NCBI RefSeq assembly: GCF_023091745.1 | Contig: NC_068934.1 | Coordinates: 17,066,434-17,130,433, forward strand | From: Budorcas taxicolor | Taxonomy: Eukaryota; Chordata; Mammalia; Artiodactyla; Bovidae | Direction of reading: 5' to 3' | DNA: 64,000 bases | Shown here: piece after piece, positions 11,265 through 21,613 of the stretch | How positions within the stretch are numbered: the stretch's first letter is position 1 | Layout: the number at the start of each line of letters is the position of its first letter | Position numbers and translations under genes: made by a program | Notes under the pieces: generated by a model | The model's database searches: none | The model's input: only the letters and a program-made list of their open reading frames with translations | Told to the model about the DNA's origin: nothing

Positions 11265-12360
11265 CTATCACTTCAGTTGCTCAGTCATGTCCAACTCTTT
11301 GTGACCCCATGGACTGCGGGACACCAGACTTCCCTGTCCATCAATTCTTGGAGCTTGCTCAAACTCATGTCCACTGAGTTGATGATACCATCCAACCATC
11401 TCATCCTCTGTTGTCCCCTTCTTCTCCTGCCTTCAATCTTTCTCACAACAGGGTCTTTTCCAATGAGTCAGTTCCTCACATCAGGTGGCCAAAGTATTGG
11501 AGTTTCAGTTTTAGCATCAGTGCTTCCAATGAATATGCAGGACTGATTTCCTTTAGGATGGACAGGTTTGATCTCCTTTCTGTCCAAGGGACTCTCAAGA
11601 GTCTTCTCCAACATCACAGTTCAAAAGCATCAATTCTTTGATGCTCAACTTTCTTTATGGTCCAACTCTCACATCCATACATGACCACTGGAAAAACCAT
11701 AGCTTTGACTAGACAGACCTTTGTTGGCAAAATGATGTTTCTGCTTTTAAATATGCTATCTAGGTTGATCATAACTTTGCTTCCAAGGAGCAAGCGTCTT
11801 TTAATTTCATGGCTGCAGCCACCATCTGCAGTGATTTTGGAGCCCAAGAAAGTAAAGTCTCTCACTGTTTCCACTGTTTCCCCATCTATTTGCCATGAAG
11901 TGATAGGACTGGATGGCATGATCTTAGTTTTTTTAATGTTGAGTTTTAAGCCAGCTTTTTAACTCTCCTCTTTCACTTTCATCAAGAGGCTCTTTAGTTC
12001 TTCTTCGCTTTCTGCCATAAGGGTGGTGTCATTTGCATATCTGAGATCATTGATATTTCTCCCAGAAATTTTTATTCCAGCTTGTGCTTCATCCATCCTG
12101 GCATTTGACATGATGTACTCTGTGTATAAGTTAAATAAGCAGGGCGACAATATACAGCCTTGACGCACTCCTTTTCCAATTTTGAACCAATCCATTGTTT
12201 CATGTCTGGTTCTAACTACTGCTTCTTGACCTGCATACAAATTTCTCAGGAGGCAGGTTAAGGTGGTGTGGTATTCCCATTTCCTTAAGAATTTTCCACA
12301 GTTTGTTGTGATTCACACAGTCAAAGGCTTTGGCATAGTCAGTAAAGCAGAAGTAGATGC
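11265..12360 (-). repeat. BovB LINE, 5'-truncated, inserted in a MIR
   Basis: The minus strand reads from the reverse transcriptase domain (GVRQGCILSPCLFNLYTEYI near 12165-12105) to the BovB 3' end at left (CAGTTGCTCAGTCATGTCC). The catalytic motif reads YAND rather than YADD (near 12038). The coding frame is broken near 11960. It is flanked by TTAGCCAAGT (11255-11264) and TTAGCCAGGT (12361-12370), a target-site duplication with one mismatch. About 1.1 kb, non-functional. Confidence 0.96.
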
Positions 12361-12540
12361 TTAGCCAGGTGACCTTGGACAAATTGCTTTCTCCCTGTCT
12401 TTGTTTTCACATCTATGGAATAGAGGTAATAATTATATCTACCACATGGTGTTGCTCTAAAATTTAAATGAGATAATACCCTTTGCTCCATGCTGGGCAC
12501 AGTACTTAATACATGCTAGCTATTTTATGACGAGAATTGG
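12361..12540 (+). repeat. MIR SINE, right half
   Basis: 'gaccttggacaaattgcttt', 'gtctttgttttcacatctat' and 'gagataataccctttg' continue the MIR interrupted at 11264. Confidence 0.78.
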
Positions 12541-13439
12541 TTTCTTCACTCAGATTTACTAAGAAACTTTAAGTGCCAAATACTCTGCTGAAATTCAGGA
12601 GAAAGAAGAATTTCTCTAGAAGAGAAAATTTCTATGAATTCAAGCAGAGGATTTCCCCTTATTTTCTAGCAGACACATTCAAAAGTCATCATTTACCCCC
12701 ACATATCAGCTTTTAATTTTCAGACCAGACAGGAAAACAGCTCATACATGAAACTGAGCAAACTGAGAATACCACCCAGCCTCAACAACTGACGTATAAA
12801 CATGGAGTCCTTCAGGGAGAGGCACCGGCCTGAAATTCTGAGCGCTGGGTTCCCATTCAGATTCTGTTCCACCAGAACCACATACACCTCCATTTACGCC
12901 CCCTCCCTCCCAAGTTATCTTGAGGATGTAAAAAGATAACAAGTCTCTGCAGCCTCAGAGCCACAAAGAGGGCTTTCCAAGAATGCCCCTGTCCTTTTCT
13001 TAGTTCTGCATGCTGCTTTGCCTCTCTGAGTCTCCTTCCTTCCCTTATAAACTTCAAATAATGGGATCTCGGCCAGGGTGCGTGCAAGGCTTAAGTGAAT
13101 CAACAGCCATGGAGGGCCTTTCCAAAGGTGAAAGGGCTATGCTGGGGAAGGTGTTATTAGCATCGAGTTGGGAAACCTAGCCACATAGTAAATATTTCCA
13201 TAGACGAAAAATCAACAGATGCCAAGGGAACCTAATTGAGGTGCTGTTTACAGCAAGCTTTCCGAAGAATAAGAGCCTCCTCTGGCCTGCATTTTCTTCT
13301 TTCTCTCTAATCGTGAACATTTGATGGTGCTTATCAGTGGGCATCCAAATCCTCCACTGATGTAATACCAGACACCAAGCACAAAGCATTGCCCCTTGCC
13401 CCTACCTGCCTCCTTACCTGAAATACTAGCTTTCTAAAA
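12541..13439. other. Unassigned non-repetitive DNA
   Basis: No repeat family or exon recognised. Several short open frames on the minus strand (12742-13389) overlap in different frames and lack support. Confidence 0.45.
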
Positions 13440-13740
13440 CAATTTTACAGTAACTGCTGGACTATGACAAGAAGTGTTTTTGCAAATAAATACATTTCCT
13501 AATTAAAACTTGCCCTTTAAAGACGCACATTTTCTTGGCCCCATTATAGGTTTTCTTTTCCTTGTAACATATCATAGAATCAATAAGGGCAATGCAAACA
13601 TCTTTAATATATACAGTTTCAACAGCTCTAATAACATATCTCGCTGCCTAAGACGCCTTCTCCCCCTCTCCAGCCCAGCTAATAATTTCCCCTGATTTGT
13701 TAAATGCTCTCTTATTTCATTCTCAAAGATAAAGCTTAAA
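13440..13740. other. AT-rich unique block, candidate non-coding regulatory element
   Basis: Unique-looking, with clustered homeodomain-type TAATTA/ATTAAA cores (for example CCTAATTAAAAC near 13498). No repeat signature and no coding potential. Candidate by composition only. Confidence 0.25.
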
Positions 13741-13849
13741 AGGCAGTTAGTCTGCCAGGCGAGTGGGAAGGGTGGATTGCAAAGGAATAAAGTGGAAGGG
13801 TGTAGGGGGTGTCCTAGCCATTTTCTGTTTTGTTAATGACAGCTTATTT

Positions 13850-14240
13850 TTTGTTATGACAGTAATGACTGTTCACTATGGAAAAGCTAGAAAGTTTCAA
13901 AAAAGCATGAAGAAGAAAATGTATTACTTATAATCCTATCACCCAGAGGCAGCCATTGTTAATATTTGGCATGATTTCGTTTCAGGTTTTTCTCCCCAAT
14001 GATTTTTATGTAGTTAACAGTTTTGAAGTCTGCTTCTTAAAAACTTTATATGTTAACACTGGCATGTTTCCATGGCATAAAGAACTCTGCAAAAAAGAAA
14101 AACTTTAGTGTGGCTTCATAATATTCCAACTAGGCTATCCTCCAATTTACTTATCCTGTTAACCTTTTAGGCTATTTAATTTTTTCCCTTTATTGCAAAT
14201 AATGTGCTGCTACCACTGGTTTTTTTGTTTTTCTGAGTAC
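13850..14240 (+). repeat. Old L1-type 3' remnant
   Basis: 'ataatcctatcacccagagg' followed by 'cagccattgttaatatttgg' and later 'ctttattgcaaataatgtgc' is the same old L1-like pattern as at 6.3, 23.7 and 31.8 kb. Confidence 0.5.
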
Positions 14241-14379
14241 TAGATGGGGTTGGCCATTCAGAGAGTGTTAGGTTGAATTCTACAGCAGTGCTTCCTATGG
14301 CACAGGGCAGCCGTATAGGAAAATCTCAAGCTAGCTGTAGAGTTAGATTACGACATGGTAAAAACTGACGTTACTTTCT

Positions 14380-14875
14380 CCTCTAAAACCTCCACTTCCT
14401 CCTGAATGCTCTGGACACCAAAGTGACTCGAGTCACCTTCTCCCCAGGTTCCCAAGCTTGACAATTAGGAGTCACTTTGGATTTCACCTTGCCAACCCGT
14501 CCACCAAAATCTGTTCATTTTATATCTTTCCTCTCTCTCCAGTATCTCCTCCCTTCACTGCAATTGCCTTAAATGACCTAAAGGAGACTCTGGTCTTCTC
14601 AGGTCACTCCCTTTAACCAGTTTCTCCACAGTGCTGTTAATATCACCCTTTTCAAGTACACTTAAGATCACCTACCTCCTTTAACTAAAAGCCTCTAATA
14701 ACTCCTTGCTACCCATCCACCCAGCTCCTGAGCTTTCAGGATGTTTGAGATTCTCAGCTTCCTTGAGGCCCCTTCAAAAACCAATTCTAGCTACTGTGCT
14801 AGACTCTACCCCAGGCACTCCCTTCATATGCCAGTTCCATAGCCTGAATGAGTCCCTCTTGTTTTTGTTCATTTC
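14380..14875. repeat. Ancient mammalian interspersed repeat, left part
   Basis: Pyrimidine-rich sequence with 'ggagtcactttggatttcac' and 'aagcctctaataactccttg', a layout common in old mammalian repeats and probably L2-related. It appears to continue at 15610 after two younger insertions. Confidence 0.4.
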
Positions 14876-14886
14876 CTTTCACTGTT

Positions 14887-15164
14887 CAGTTCAGTTCAGT
14901 CGCTCAGTCGTGTCCGACTCTGCGACCCCATGAATTGCAGCACGCCAGGCCTCCCTGTCCATCACCAACTCCCGGAGTTCACTCAGACTCGTGTCCATCG
15001 AGTCGGTGATGCCATCCAGCCATCTCATCCTCTGTCTTCCCCTTCTCCTCCTGTCCCCAATCCCTCCCAGCATCAGAGTCTTTTCCAAGGAGTCAACTGT
15101 TCGCATGAGGTGGTCAAAGTACTTGAGTTTCAGCTTTAGCATCATTCCTTCCAAAGAAATCCCA
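14887..15164 (-). repeat. BovB LINE 3' end fragment
   Basis: Inverted BovB 3' terminus TCAGTTCAGTCGCTCAGTCG and about 280 bp of the C-terminal coding part. Possible target-site duplication CTTTCACTGTT (14876-14886) / CTTTTACTGTT (15165-15175), one mismatch. The minus-strand frame (14891-15154) encodes only the polyprotein C-terminus. Confidence 0.93.
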
Positions 15165-15198
15165 CTTTTACTGTTACCTTTACCTAAAAAACAACACC

Positions 15199-15254
15199 CT
15201 CAAATGTGTTCCTTTCTATGGCTGAGTAATATTCCATTGTGTATATGTATATAC
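15199..15254 (-). repeat. L1 fragment, inverted 5' part
   Basis: The minus strand reads the L1 ORF2p C-terminal motif YIYTMEYYSAI. It abuts the sense 3' UTR at 15255, indicating a 5' inversion. Confidence 0.8.
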
Positions 15255-15607
15255 AGAATCTAGGGAAATGGTACTGAAGAATTCACTTACAGGACAGCAA
15301 TGGAGAACCAGACATATGGAATAGACCTATGGACATGGGGAGAGGGGAGGAGAGGGTGAGATGTATGGAAAGAGTAACATGGAAATTCATATTACCATAT
15401 GTAGAATAGACAACAGGAATTTGCTGTATGGCTCAGGAAACTCAAACAGGGGCTCTATATCAATCTAGACGGGTGGGAGATGGGAGGGAGGTTTAAAGGG
15501 AGGGGATATATGGATACCTATGGCTGATTCATGTTGAAGTTTGACAGAAAACAACAAAATTTTGTAAAGCAATTATCCTTCAAATACAGAATAAATTTAA
15601 AAAAAAA
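15255..15607 (+). repeat. Ruminant L1 3' UTR with poly(A)
   Basis: Typical bovine-type L1 3' UTR: 'atggacatggggagagggga', 'ggaatttgctgtatggctca', 'cctatggctgattcatgttg', ending in an A-run at 15600-15608. It is low-divergence and so relatively young. Confidence 0.92.
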
Positions 15608-15608
15608 A

Positions 15609-15835
15609 CACTCTATGTGATCTAGCAAACTGCTTGCGTTCAAAACTCAGCTTGAATGCCACCTCCTACAGGAAGCCTTCCTTTTCCATGCAAAGATTCA
15701 GTCGGCCAGAGGTTCTGTGCTCACACTCTGCCCATTTCGTAGAAAAACCACACTGTGCTTCTCCTTGAAGGTGGGGATTGGGCTTTGCTCATCTTCTTTA
15801 ACCACTAAATATTTCAGTTATGTGTTTCCTTAAAA
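15609..15835 (+). repeat. L2-type old repeat, right part
   Basis: 'caaaactcagcttgaatgcc', 'acctcctacaggaagccttc' and 'cttgaaggtggggattgggc' are typical of L2-like repeats. Probably the continuation of 14380-14875. Confidence 0.5.
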
Positions 15836-16329
15836 CAAGGATAGTCTCCTACATAACCATAGTAATTATCAAAACTGGGAAATTAACATTGATACAAACT
15901 ATTATCTAGTCTACTGACTTTATTTTACCAGCTGTCCCAATCTAGGACCACATGTTTCATTTATTGTCACAACTAAACTGGTCCTTGAATCTGGAACTGT
16001 TCTGGAGACTTTGTCTTTTAAGACTTTGGTATTTTTGAAGAGTACATGACAGTTATTTCACTGAACGGTCCTCAGTTTACATTCGTCTCCTGTATCTTCA
16101 CGATTCGAGTCCGATTACTCATTTTTGGCAGAAACTCCACAGAAATGGCGTGTTGTCCCTTTCAGTGCATCACATCTTGGGGCATATGATGCCTATTTGC
16201 CATATTCCTGATGATGATGAAGTAGTAATTGCTTGCTTAAGGGGGAGTTGGCCAGGTTTTTCAATTGTAATGTTTTCCCCTTGCAAATTAATCAAAGATA
16301 CCTTGAGACTATGTAAAATATCTTGTGTC
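15836..16329. other. No recognisable feature
   Basis: Unassigned unique DNA upstream of the CpG island. Confidence 0.4.
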
Positions 16330-16450
16330 TTATCTACTGCACTGCACACCCACAAAAGCAAGGCCTGCTCACCTCATCGCTGGGTGCACAGAGCCAGAGT
16401 GCCAGCCACAGAGTAGGTGGTCAACATACATTTGTCAAAGGACTGAATGT
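16330..16450 (+). repeat. L2 3' fragment
   Basis: 'acagagtaggtggtcaacat' followed by 'acatttgtcaaaggactgaa' resembles the L2 3' terminus. Confidence 0.45.
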
Positions 16451-16808
16451 GACTGCCAATCACAGCTTATCCTCGGCATTTGATATCTGCGGTGAGGACA
16501 CAAAGTTGATAAATGTAATTCAAAGGCAGAGACTCGACATTTCAGTTAGACTCACAGGCTTTGTCACTGGTCAGTGTTCAGTGATCATGAACGTTTGAAA
16601 AATAGATTGGACACAATGTATGGAAATCTCTCACCTACTCCTGCCTTCGCCCCTCCTGTCAGGAGATGTTGAAGGGCTTGCCAGCTCCCCAAGTTTATAC
16701 GGTGATCTCTGTGATGCCTTTGTAATCAATGGATGGCAACTGGCTGGTTCGTCTCCTGATCACACAATTGAGATTTTAAAGTACACTCCACCTTCTTTAA
16801 CAGTTATA

Positions 16809-16816
16809 TGACGTCA
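16809..16816 (+). promoter_or_regulatory. Full palindromic CRE (TGACGTCA)
   Basis: Exact 8-bp cAMP response element for CREB/ATF factors, about 600 bp upstream of the CpG island edge. The motif is exact; function is inferred. Confidence 0.4.
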
Positions 16817-16924
16817 GCATTGTCACACTTCCTCCTTCATTATGCACTGGCGACCTTGGCAATTTAAGGTAGCAGGAGGTCATGCAGGGAGCTTTAAAAA
16901 GGGGTGAGAGGGAAGGAAAACTGA

Positions 16925-17115
16925 CCTTAGTTGAGCATCTCCTGTATGTCCAGAGCTCCACCGCCCCCCCTTCCTTGTTCTCGCTTTTATTCTTCACCAT
17001 ATCTGGTGAGGTAGGGGGTAATTATCCTTTTTACAGGTGAGAAAACTGCGGCTAAAGAGTAATGGCCTGCTCTAGTCATACAGCTAGCATGCAGCCGGCC
17101 GAGGTGAGAATCTTT
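16925..17115 (-). repeat. MIR SINE remnant
   Basis: 'ttgagcatctcctgtatgtc', 'ggtaattatcctttttacag' and 'gtgagaaaactgcggctaaa' form an inverted MIR, followed by 'catacagctagcatgc'. Confidence 0.7.
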
Positions 17116-18002
17116 CTGGTTTCTTCCCTAAGCACCAGTAAGTTGCCACTGCACCAAGCTGCCTCTCCCATCACAGAAAAATGTCCTTCTCTCGGAAACA
17201 TGCTGGCGATCACGATCCGGACACGCGAAGGACAGCAATCTCTTGGACCACAGTCATTGCAGTTATTTTTTAAATGATTGTTATCACGACTCAGTGGCTG
17301 TTACCATGGTTTTGGGGAAGTTGTCCGAGGAAGGAGGGCCTTTCCCTGGGCATCTTGCATGCCTGAGGAAGGAACTCAACTTCTCAGCTCTTAATTACCT
17401 CTGGCTGCGCTGCAGCAGCACGGGCGAGAGAGACCGTCCCTGGAAAAGTGTTGGGGGCGTTGAAATAACGAACGAGGAGTCGGCTGGGGGCGGAGGGGGG
17501 TTCACGCGCCCCCAGAGAGACCCCGAGACAGGCGATGGGGGGAGGGAGAGGAGGCCAGACAACACTGCAGAGAGACGCGGCCGAAAGCCAAAGCGGGAGG
17601 AAAGAGAACAAAAGACGCCAGGAGAGAAAGTCAAGAAAAGTCGGGGATAAGGGCGGAGAAAGTTTGAGAAAGGGGGCGAGAAAGCAAGCAAGGACGGTGT
17701 AAGACTAGAAGAGACCGAGAAAGATAGGGAACTGAGAACTCGGAGAATTCGAGAACGAGGAGGAAATAGCGAAAAGACGGAGACAGAAGCGGAGGGAAAG
17801 GAGGGAAGGGGAGAGGGGAGGACGTCGGAGAGAACAGAGGGACCGGGCTGACGGGCAGGCGGGCGAGGGGTCCCGGGAGGACGCGCGCGCATCACCTGCG
17901 TGGCGCCCCCCGCGCGCCGCGGTGAGGCCTGGCTCCCAGCGCCCGAGCGCCGCGGCTCGCCCAGCCTCGGGGAGGACTGGCTCCCGCCTCCCATTCATGT
18001 AG

Positions 18003-18016
18003 CCTGCGTGTGTGCG

Positions 18017-18047
<31 letters not shown>

Positions 18048-18048
18048 C
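18003..18048 (+). repeat. (TG)n tract with CG interruptions
   Basis: TG-rich alternating purine-pyrimidine tract inside the CpG island. It is opposite in sense to the CA tract at 18145-18183. Confidence 0.95.
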
Positions 18049-18137
18049 TCGCTCGCCCTCTCTGTGTGTAAGAGAGCGAGGGTGGGGGACGGAGGCAGGC
18101 AGGCGAGCAGGCGGGGAGGGGAAGACGAGGAGGGAAG

Positions 18138-18145
18138 CTATTAAA
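18138..18145 (+). promoter_or_regulatory. TATA-like motif (CTATTAAA)
   Basis: A weak TATA-like element just upstream of the CA tract, placed about 100 bp before the candidate first exon. CpG-island promoters usually lack a TATA box, so this may be chance. Confidence 0.2.
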
Positions 18146-18183
18146 CACACACACACTCACACACACACGCGCGCGCACGCACA
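18145..18183 (+). repeat. (CA)n / (CG)n tract
   Basis: CA units merging into CGCGCGCACGCACA; alternating purine-pyrimidine, Z-DNA-prone. Confidence 0.95.
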
Positions 18184-18239
18184 CCCCCGCCCCAACACCC
18201 CCCTCCGCTCCCCCCACCCCCACCCCCACCCAAGCCTCG

Positions 18240-18547
18240 GGATTGCAGCTGTTTCATGTGGGCCAGCAGTGCTGGCAGGGACGCCGGCCGGGAGCGGCCG
18301 GGAGCGGCGGCCGGGCGTGCGCGCGCGGCTGGAGACTCGCTGGGGCTCCGCTCCCTGCGGGAGCTATTGTTGGTCTCGCCGGAGCTGAGCGCGGAGCTGG
18401 GACCTGCTCCTTCCTGGGCGCCCGCCTGCTCGGGCACGCGGAGCCGCGGAGCCCCGCCGCCTAGAGGGAGAGGAGCCACCGGTGCGGCGCCTCGCCTCTC
18501 TGCCGCCCTCCTCCTCGCTTCCCCGGCGGCGGCAGCCTGCAGCCACG
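18240..18547 (+). other. Candidate non-coding first exon (5' UTR), gene unknown
   Basis: The right boundary is a near-consensus splice donor, CCACG|GTAAGG, with the intron starting at 18548. The left boundary (transcription start) is not visible; I place it near the end of the CA tract and poly-C-rich leader, about 18180-18240. The block is dense in CpG and unique. Its only ATG (18256, TTTCATGTGG) has a poor Kozak context, with T at -3, so it may be 5' UTR with translation starting in a later exon outside the window. That ATG opens a frame running through the donor, so an upstream-ORF or N-terminal coding role cannot be excluded. I do not recognise the gene. Confidence is moderate for an exon of some gene and low for its exact start. 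Confidence 0.5.
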
Positions 18548-19142
18548 GTAAGGCGGCGCGATCCGCTCTACGGAAAAGCGCCTTCGGGGACACCGCGGCG
18601 GAGCCTCTCCTGCTCTCCTCTCGGCGCTCGTTAGCCGGGGAAGGGTCGGGGCAGCTCGCCCGGATGCCCAGGGCTCCCGGAGACGCTCGCTCGCTTCCCC
18701 GGCCCGCAGCGGGTGAGGCAGCGAGGACGGCTGGGGTTTCCAGGGAGGCGAGTGGGTCTGGAGCCCCGAGCCTCCACCGCGCAGCCCCCCGGAAGCCCAC
18801 TGCAGACTGGAGCCTGGGAGCCAAGGCTAGGGGAGAGCCGCGAGACTGGGCGCATGCTGGGGTTCGTCGGCCTTGCCCGGGTCCCCTTTCCCCGCCCTGG
18901 CCCCAGCGTCCGCAGCCCCTTTGCGGACCCGATCGCCACAGGACCCTGTCGGGCTAGCGCCGGCTGCGGCGACCCCGCGCGCCCTGCGGTTGGAACGGAG
19001 AACCAGGAGACGCGACCCCAGCCCCGTGCCCTCTGCAGCCGACACGGCGCCCCTCTCTAGCCCGCCGCCCTGCCGCGGTGTCCATGTTCCCCTCGGAGCG
19101 AGTTGAGGCTGCAGCCCCTGGGTGGACACTCGGAGCGCTCCT

Positions 19143-19171
19143 GTGTGTGTGTGAGTGTGTGTGTGTGTGTG

Positions 19172-19174
<3 letters not shown>
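19143..19174 (+). repeat. (TG)n tract
   Basis: TG repeats leading directly into the GA tract. Confidence 0.95.

Positions 19175-19224
<50 letters not shown>
19175..19224 (+). repeat. (GA)25 perfect microsatellite
   Basis: 25 uninterrupted GA units, about 630 bp downstream of the candidate donor. A polypurine mirror repeat such as this can form triplex (H-DNA). Confidence 0.98.
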
Positions 19225-19229
<5 letters not shown>

Positions 19230-19356
19230 CCCAGCTTCGGGGAAATGTGCTCTGGGATGAAATGTGATCAGTGAGCTCCTTAGTCATTTTCCTCGCGGTT
19301 TAAAAATGCAGTCTATATTAGGAGCACTCAGGAAGGGGAAGGTGGTCTCGAGGAGT

Positions 19357-19380
19357 GTGTGTGTGTGTGTCTGTGTGTGT
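19357..19380 (+). repeat. (TG)n tract
   Basis: Short TG array with one CTG interruption. Confidence 0.9.
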
Positions 19381-20153
19381 ACAGGCAACCAGGGAATACA
19401 GTCAACTACTGGGGTGATGGTAGGTTCAACTGGTGAGTCCCCCTTGGCGGAGCAGTAGGGTGGGCTTTGCTGGCCGCTGCCCGCCCTTCTCTGCCCTACC
19501 TCCGCCTAGGCGAGGTTGGAAAGTACTGGAAATTCAACTGCGTGGTCTGTAACTTTGGAAACTGGCTCCCCTTTCAGGGCGAGACGTTAAGGCAATTTGT
19601 ATGCGTTCTGGTCCATGTGGACGAGGGTATTATTACTCGTTTGGGTTACGGAGTCTTCTTTAGAACCGCAGCAGTCCCCTGCTCGGTCCCTTACCCGCTC
19701 CAACCACCAGCCGCGGCGAGGTTTGTTGAGACGCAGCTCTGTAAGCCACCCATGCGGCGAAAGCGGCGCCGGGGGCAGCCGGGGTTTTGCCGAGTCCTGC
19801 TCGCACTCTTGCTATTTGACTAGCCCAGGAGAGCGCCCTACCGCTTGCGGAAGGCGGTGGCGAGGGACGCTCGGTGTTTGAGCGCGGGGCTGAGACGGTG
19901 TTCATGTGCTGAGCCGTGCGGCCGCGCTCGCTGAGAGATCAGCTGAACGGCATCGCGGGCAATTACATAAACTGCCTCAGTGATTACCCGGAACCTTGAT
20001 AGGAGCCCCAGGTTGGCGAAGGACAAGCCTGAAAGTTTGCTAGCTTGAGGAATGTAAGTACCGGGCGCCCCTACTCCGGAACCAGAGAGGAGAGCGACGC
20101 CCCGCATCACGGCGCCCACCCTCGCGATGGGCGTTGGGTGCCGATGCCACTGT

Positions 20154-20175
20154 CCCCCCCCCCCCCCCCCCCCCC
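20154..20175 (+). repeat. Poly(C) tract, 22 C
   Basis: Uninterrupted run of 22 cytosines in the CpG island, followed by GCCCTC. Such G/C homopolymers are rare and prone to sequencing error and G-quadruplex formation on the opposite strand. Confidence 0.97.
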
Positions 20176-20742
20176 GCCCTCAAAGAACCGCAGATCGAGG
20201 CAGCGGCCAGGAAAGGATCTGGGATTGATGAGAGAGAAAAAGCCGGTCGGAACTCAGGGTCTTTTGAGTTCGCAGGGGACCAAGGCTCCACCTTGGGGGG
20301 TGAGGGAGGCCTTCCAGGGAATGCTGTATTAGGAAACCGGCGTTGTGTCTTAGGAGACCCCAAAGGCCCTCTTCTTTGCTTCTCCGAGCGCCTCCTCCCC
20401 ATCTTCCACACGCAGTGCCCTTCATGTGTTTAGAATCCTGCGCGCGATGCCTGGTGCCCCCTCGGAGAGGCCAAGCATCCCGGCAATGCAGGCCCACTCC
20501 GGCGCGGGCTTGGAGAGAGGGAGAGTCCGCCAGCACCAGTACCTATTCCTGGCTTCCCGGGCCAGGCCGGCGCGGATCCCGTGGGTGCCGAGCGCGGCTT
20601 CCCCTCGCCTGGCTTCTCCGCCTCACGGACGGCAGTTTGCTTCTGTTGCGTTTCTTCTCCGCATCTCGCGGCTTCCCTTTGCCGCCTGCAGCACGTTGAT
20701 GGGCTTTGATAGAGAAACCACAGTAGTAGAGTGGTGTGTGGG

Positions 20743-20758
20743 TTTTTTTTTTTTTTTC
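20743..20758 (+). repeat. Poly(T) tract inside the CpG island
   Basis: T run followed by CTTTTTTAATCTTTTTTCGC. It is not accompanied by a recognisable SINE. Confidence 0.9.
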
Positions 20759-21520
20759 TTTTTTAATCTTTTTTCGCCTGTAGAGGGATTAGGCAGCCGG
20801 ACCTGGCAGTGCCTTGCAGACCGCTGAAGTCTGGGGCACAGCAGCTCTGAGCTACCTCCTCGCTCAGCCGTGGGGGTGGCGGCGTGCACGGATGGGAAAT
20901 GTTTTGTTTTCCCCACATTCCAGCGTCCAGAAACCCCGCATTCCCTCCCCGCGGCCCCCACCCCGCCGAAATCCCGGGTCTTGTCTGAGTGTGTTCCGTG
21001 CTGTAAAATAAACCCTCCCTCTCGCAGACCTGTGGGGCTGTTCGGATTTCCTGTCGCTGCCATGATCCTTAACAATGCGATTGCAAAGCTCGTGCTCGGC
21101 TGGGAAAAATCCTCAGGTGCCGGCCGGCCTCGCCTTGACCTTGCTGAAGGCGCCTTTAACCCGGCTGCCGGCGGGAATCGGGCCGGGCCCGCGGGGGTCT
21201 GGGGAGGGGCGGGGTGTGCCCCGGAGGTGCTAGCTTCACCCGCAGGGCAGGGTCGCCGCTGGGCCGCCGCGAGGAGGGGACGGGGCTCCGCAGCAACCTG
21301 TTTCCCTGCGCTCAGGGGCCACGCATTCCTGCCCCTCGCCTCGGCGCTGGCCCCGCGTTACCCTCCTCCCCGCCCACCTCTGGCCACCTCCAGGGGTCCA
21401 CGGTGGGAGACGCGGATCGAGGCCCGATCGCGCTCCACACCCCCCACCCCCACCCTCGACGTCTGCCCTTGGTCCCCGGCGTGGGGCTCCAGGGCCGACA
21501 GAGCCGCCGTCCGCCGGAGC

Positions 21521-21613
21521 GGGGCCGCTGGGTGGGCGGGGCCGCTGGGTGGGCGGGGCCGCTGGGTGGGCGGGGCCGCTGGGTGGGCGGGGCCGCTGGG
21601 TGGGCGGGGCCGG
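21521..21613 (+). repeat. 17-bp GC-box minisatellite, five full copies
   Basis: Unit GGGGCCGCTGGGTGGGC starts at 21521, 21538, 21555, 21572 and 21589, with a partial sixth copy from 21606. The copies appear identical. Each junction makes a GGGCGGGGCC Sp1/KLF-type GC box, and the closely spaced G-runs could fold into a G-quadruplex. A 17-bp unit is not a multiple of three, so the repeating peptides read across it are artefacts. Confidence 0.97.

Noticed and set aside
17395..18824. Several long open frames on both strands in the island
   Set aside because: They translate TG/CA and purine-rich tracts into low-complexity peptides and overlap in conflicting frames.
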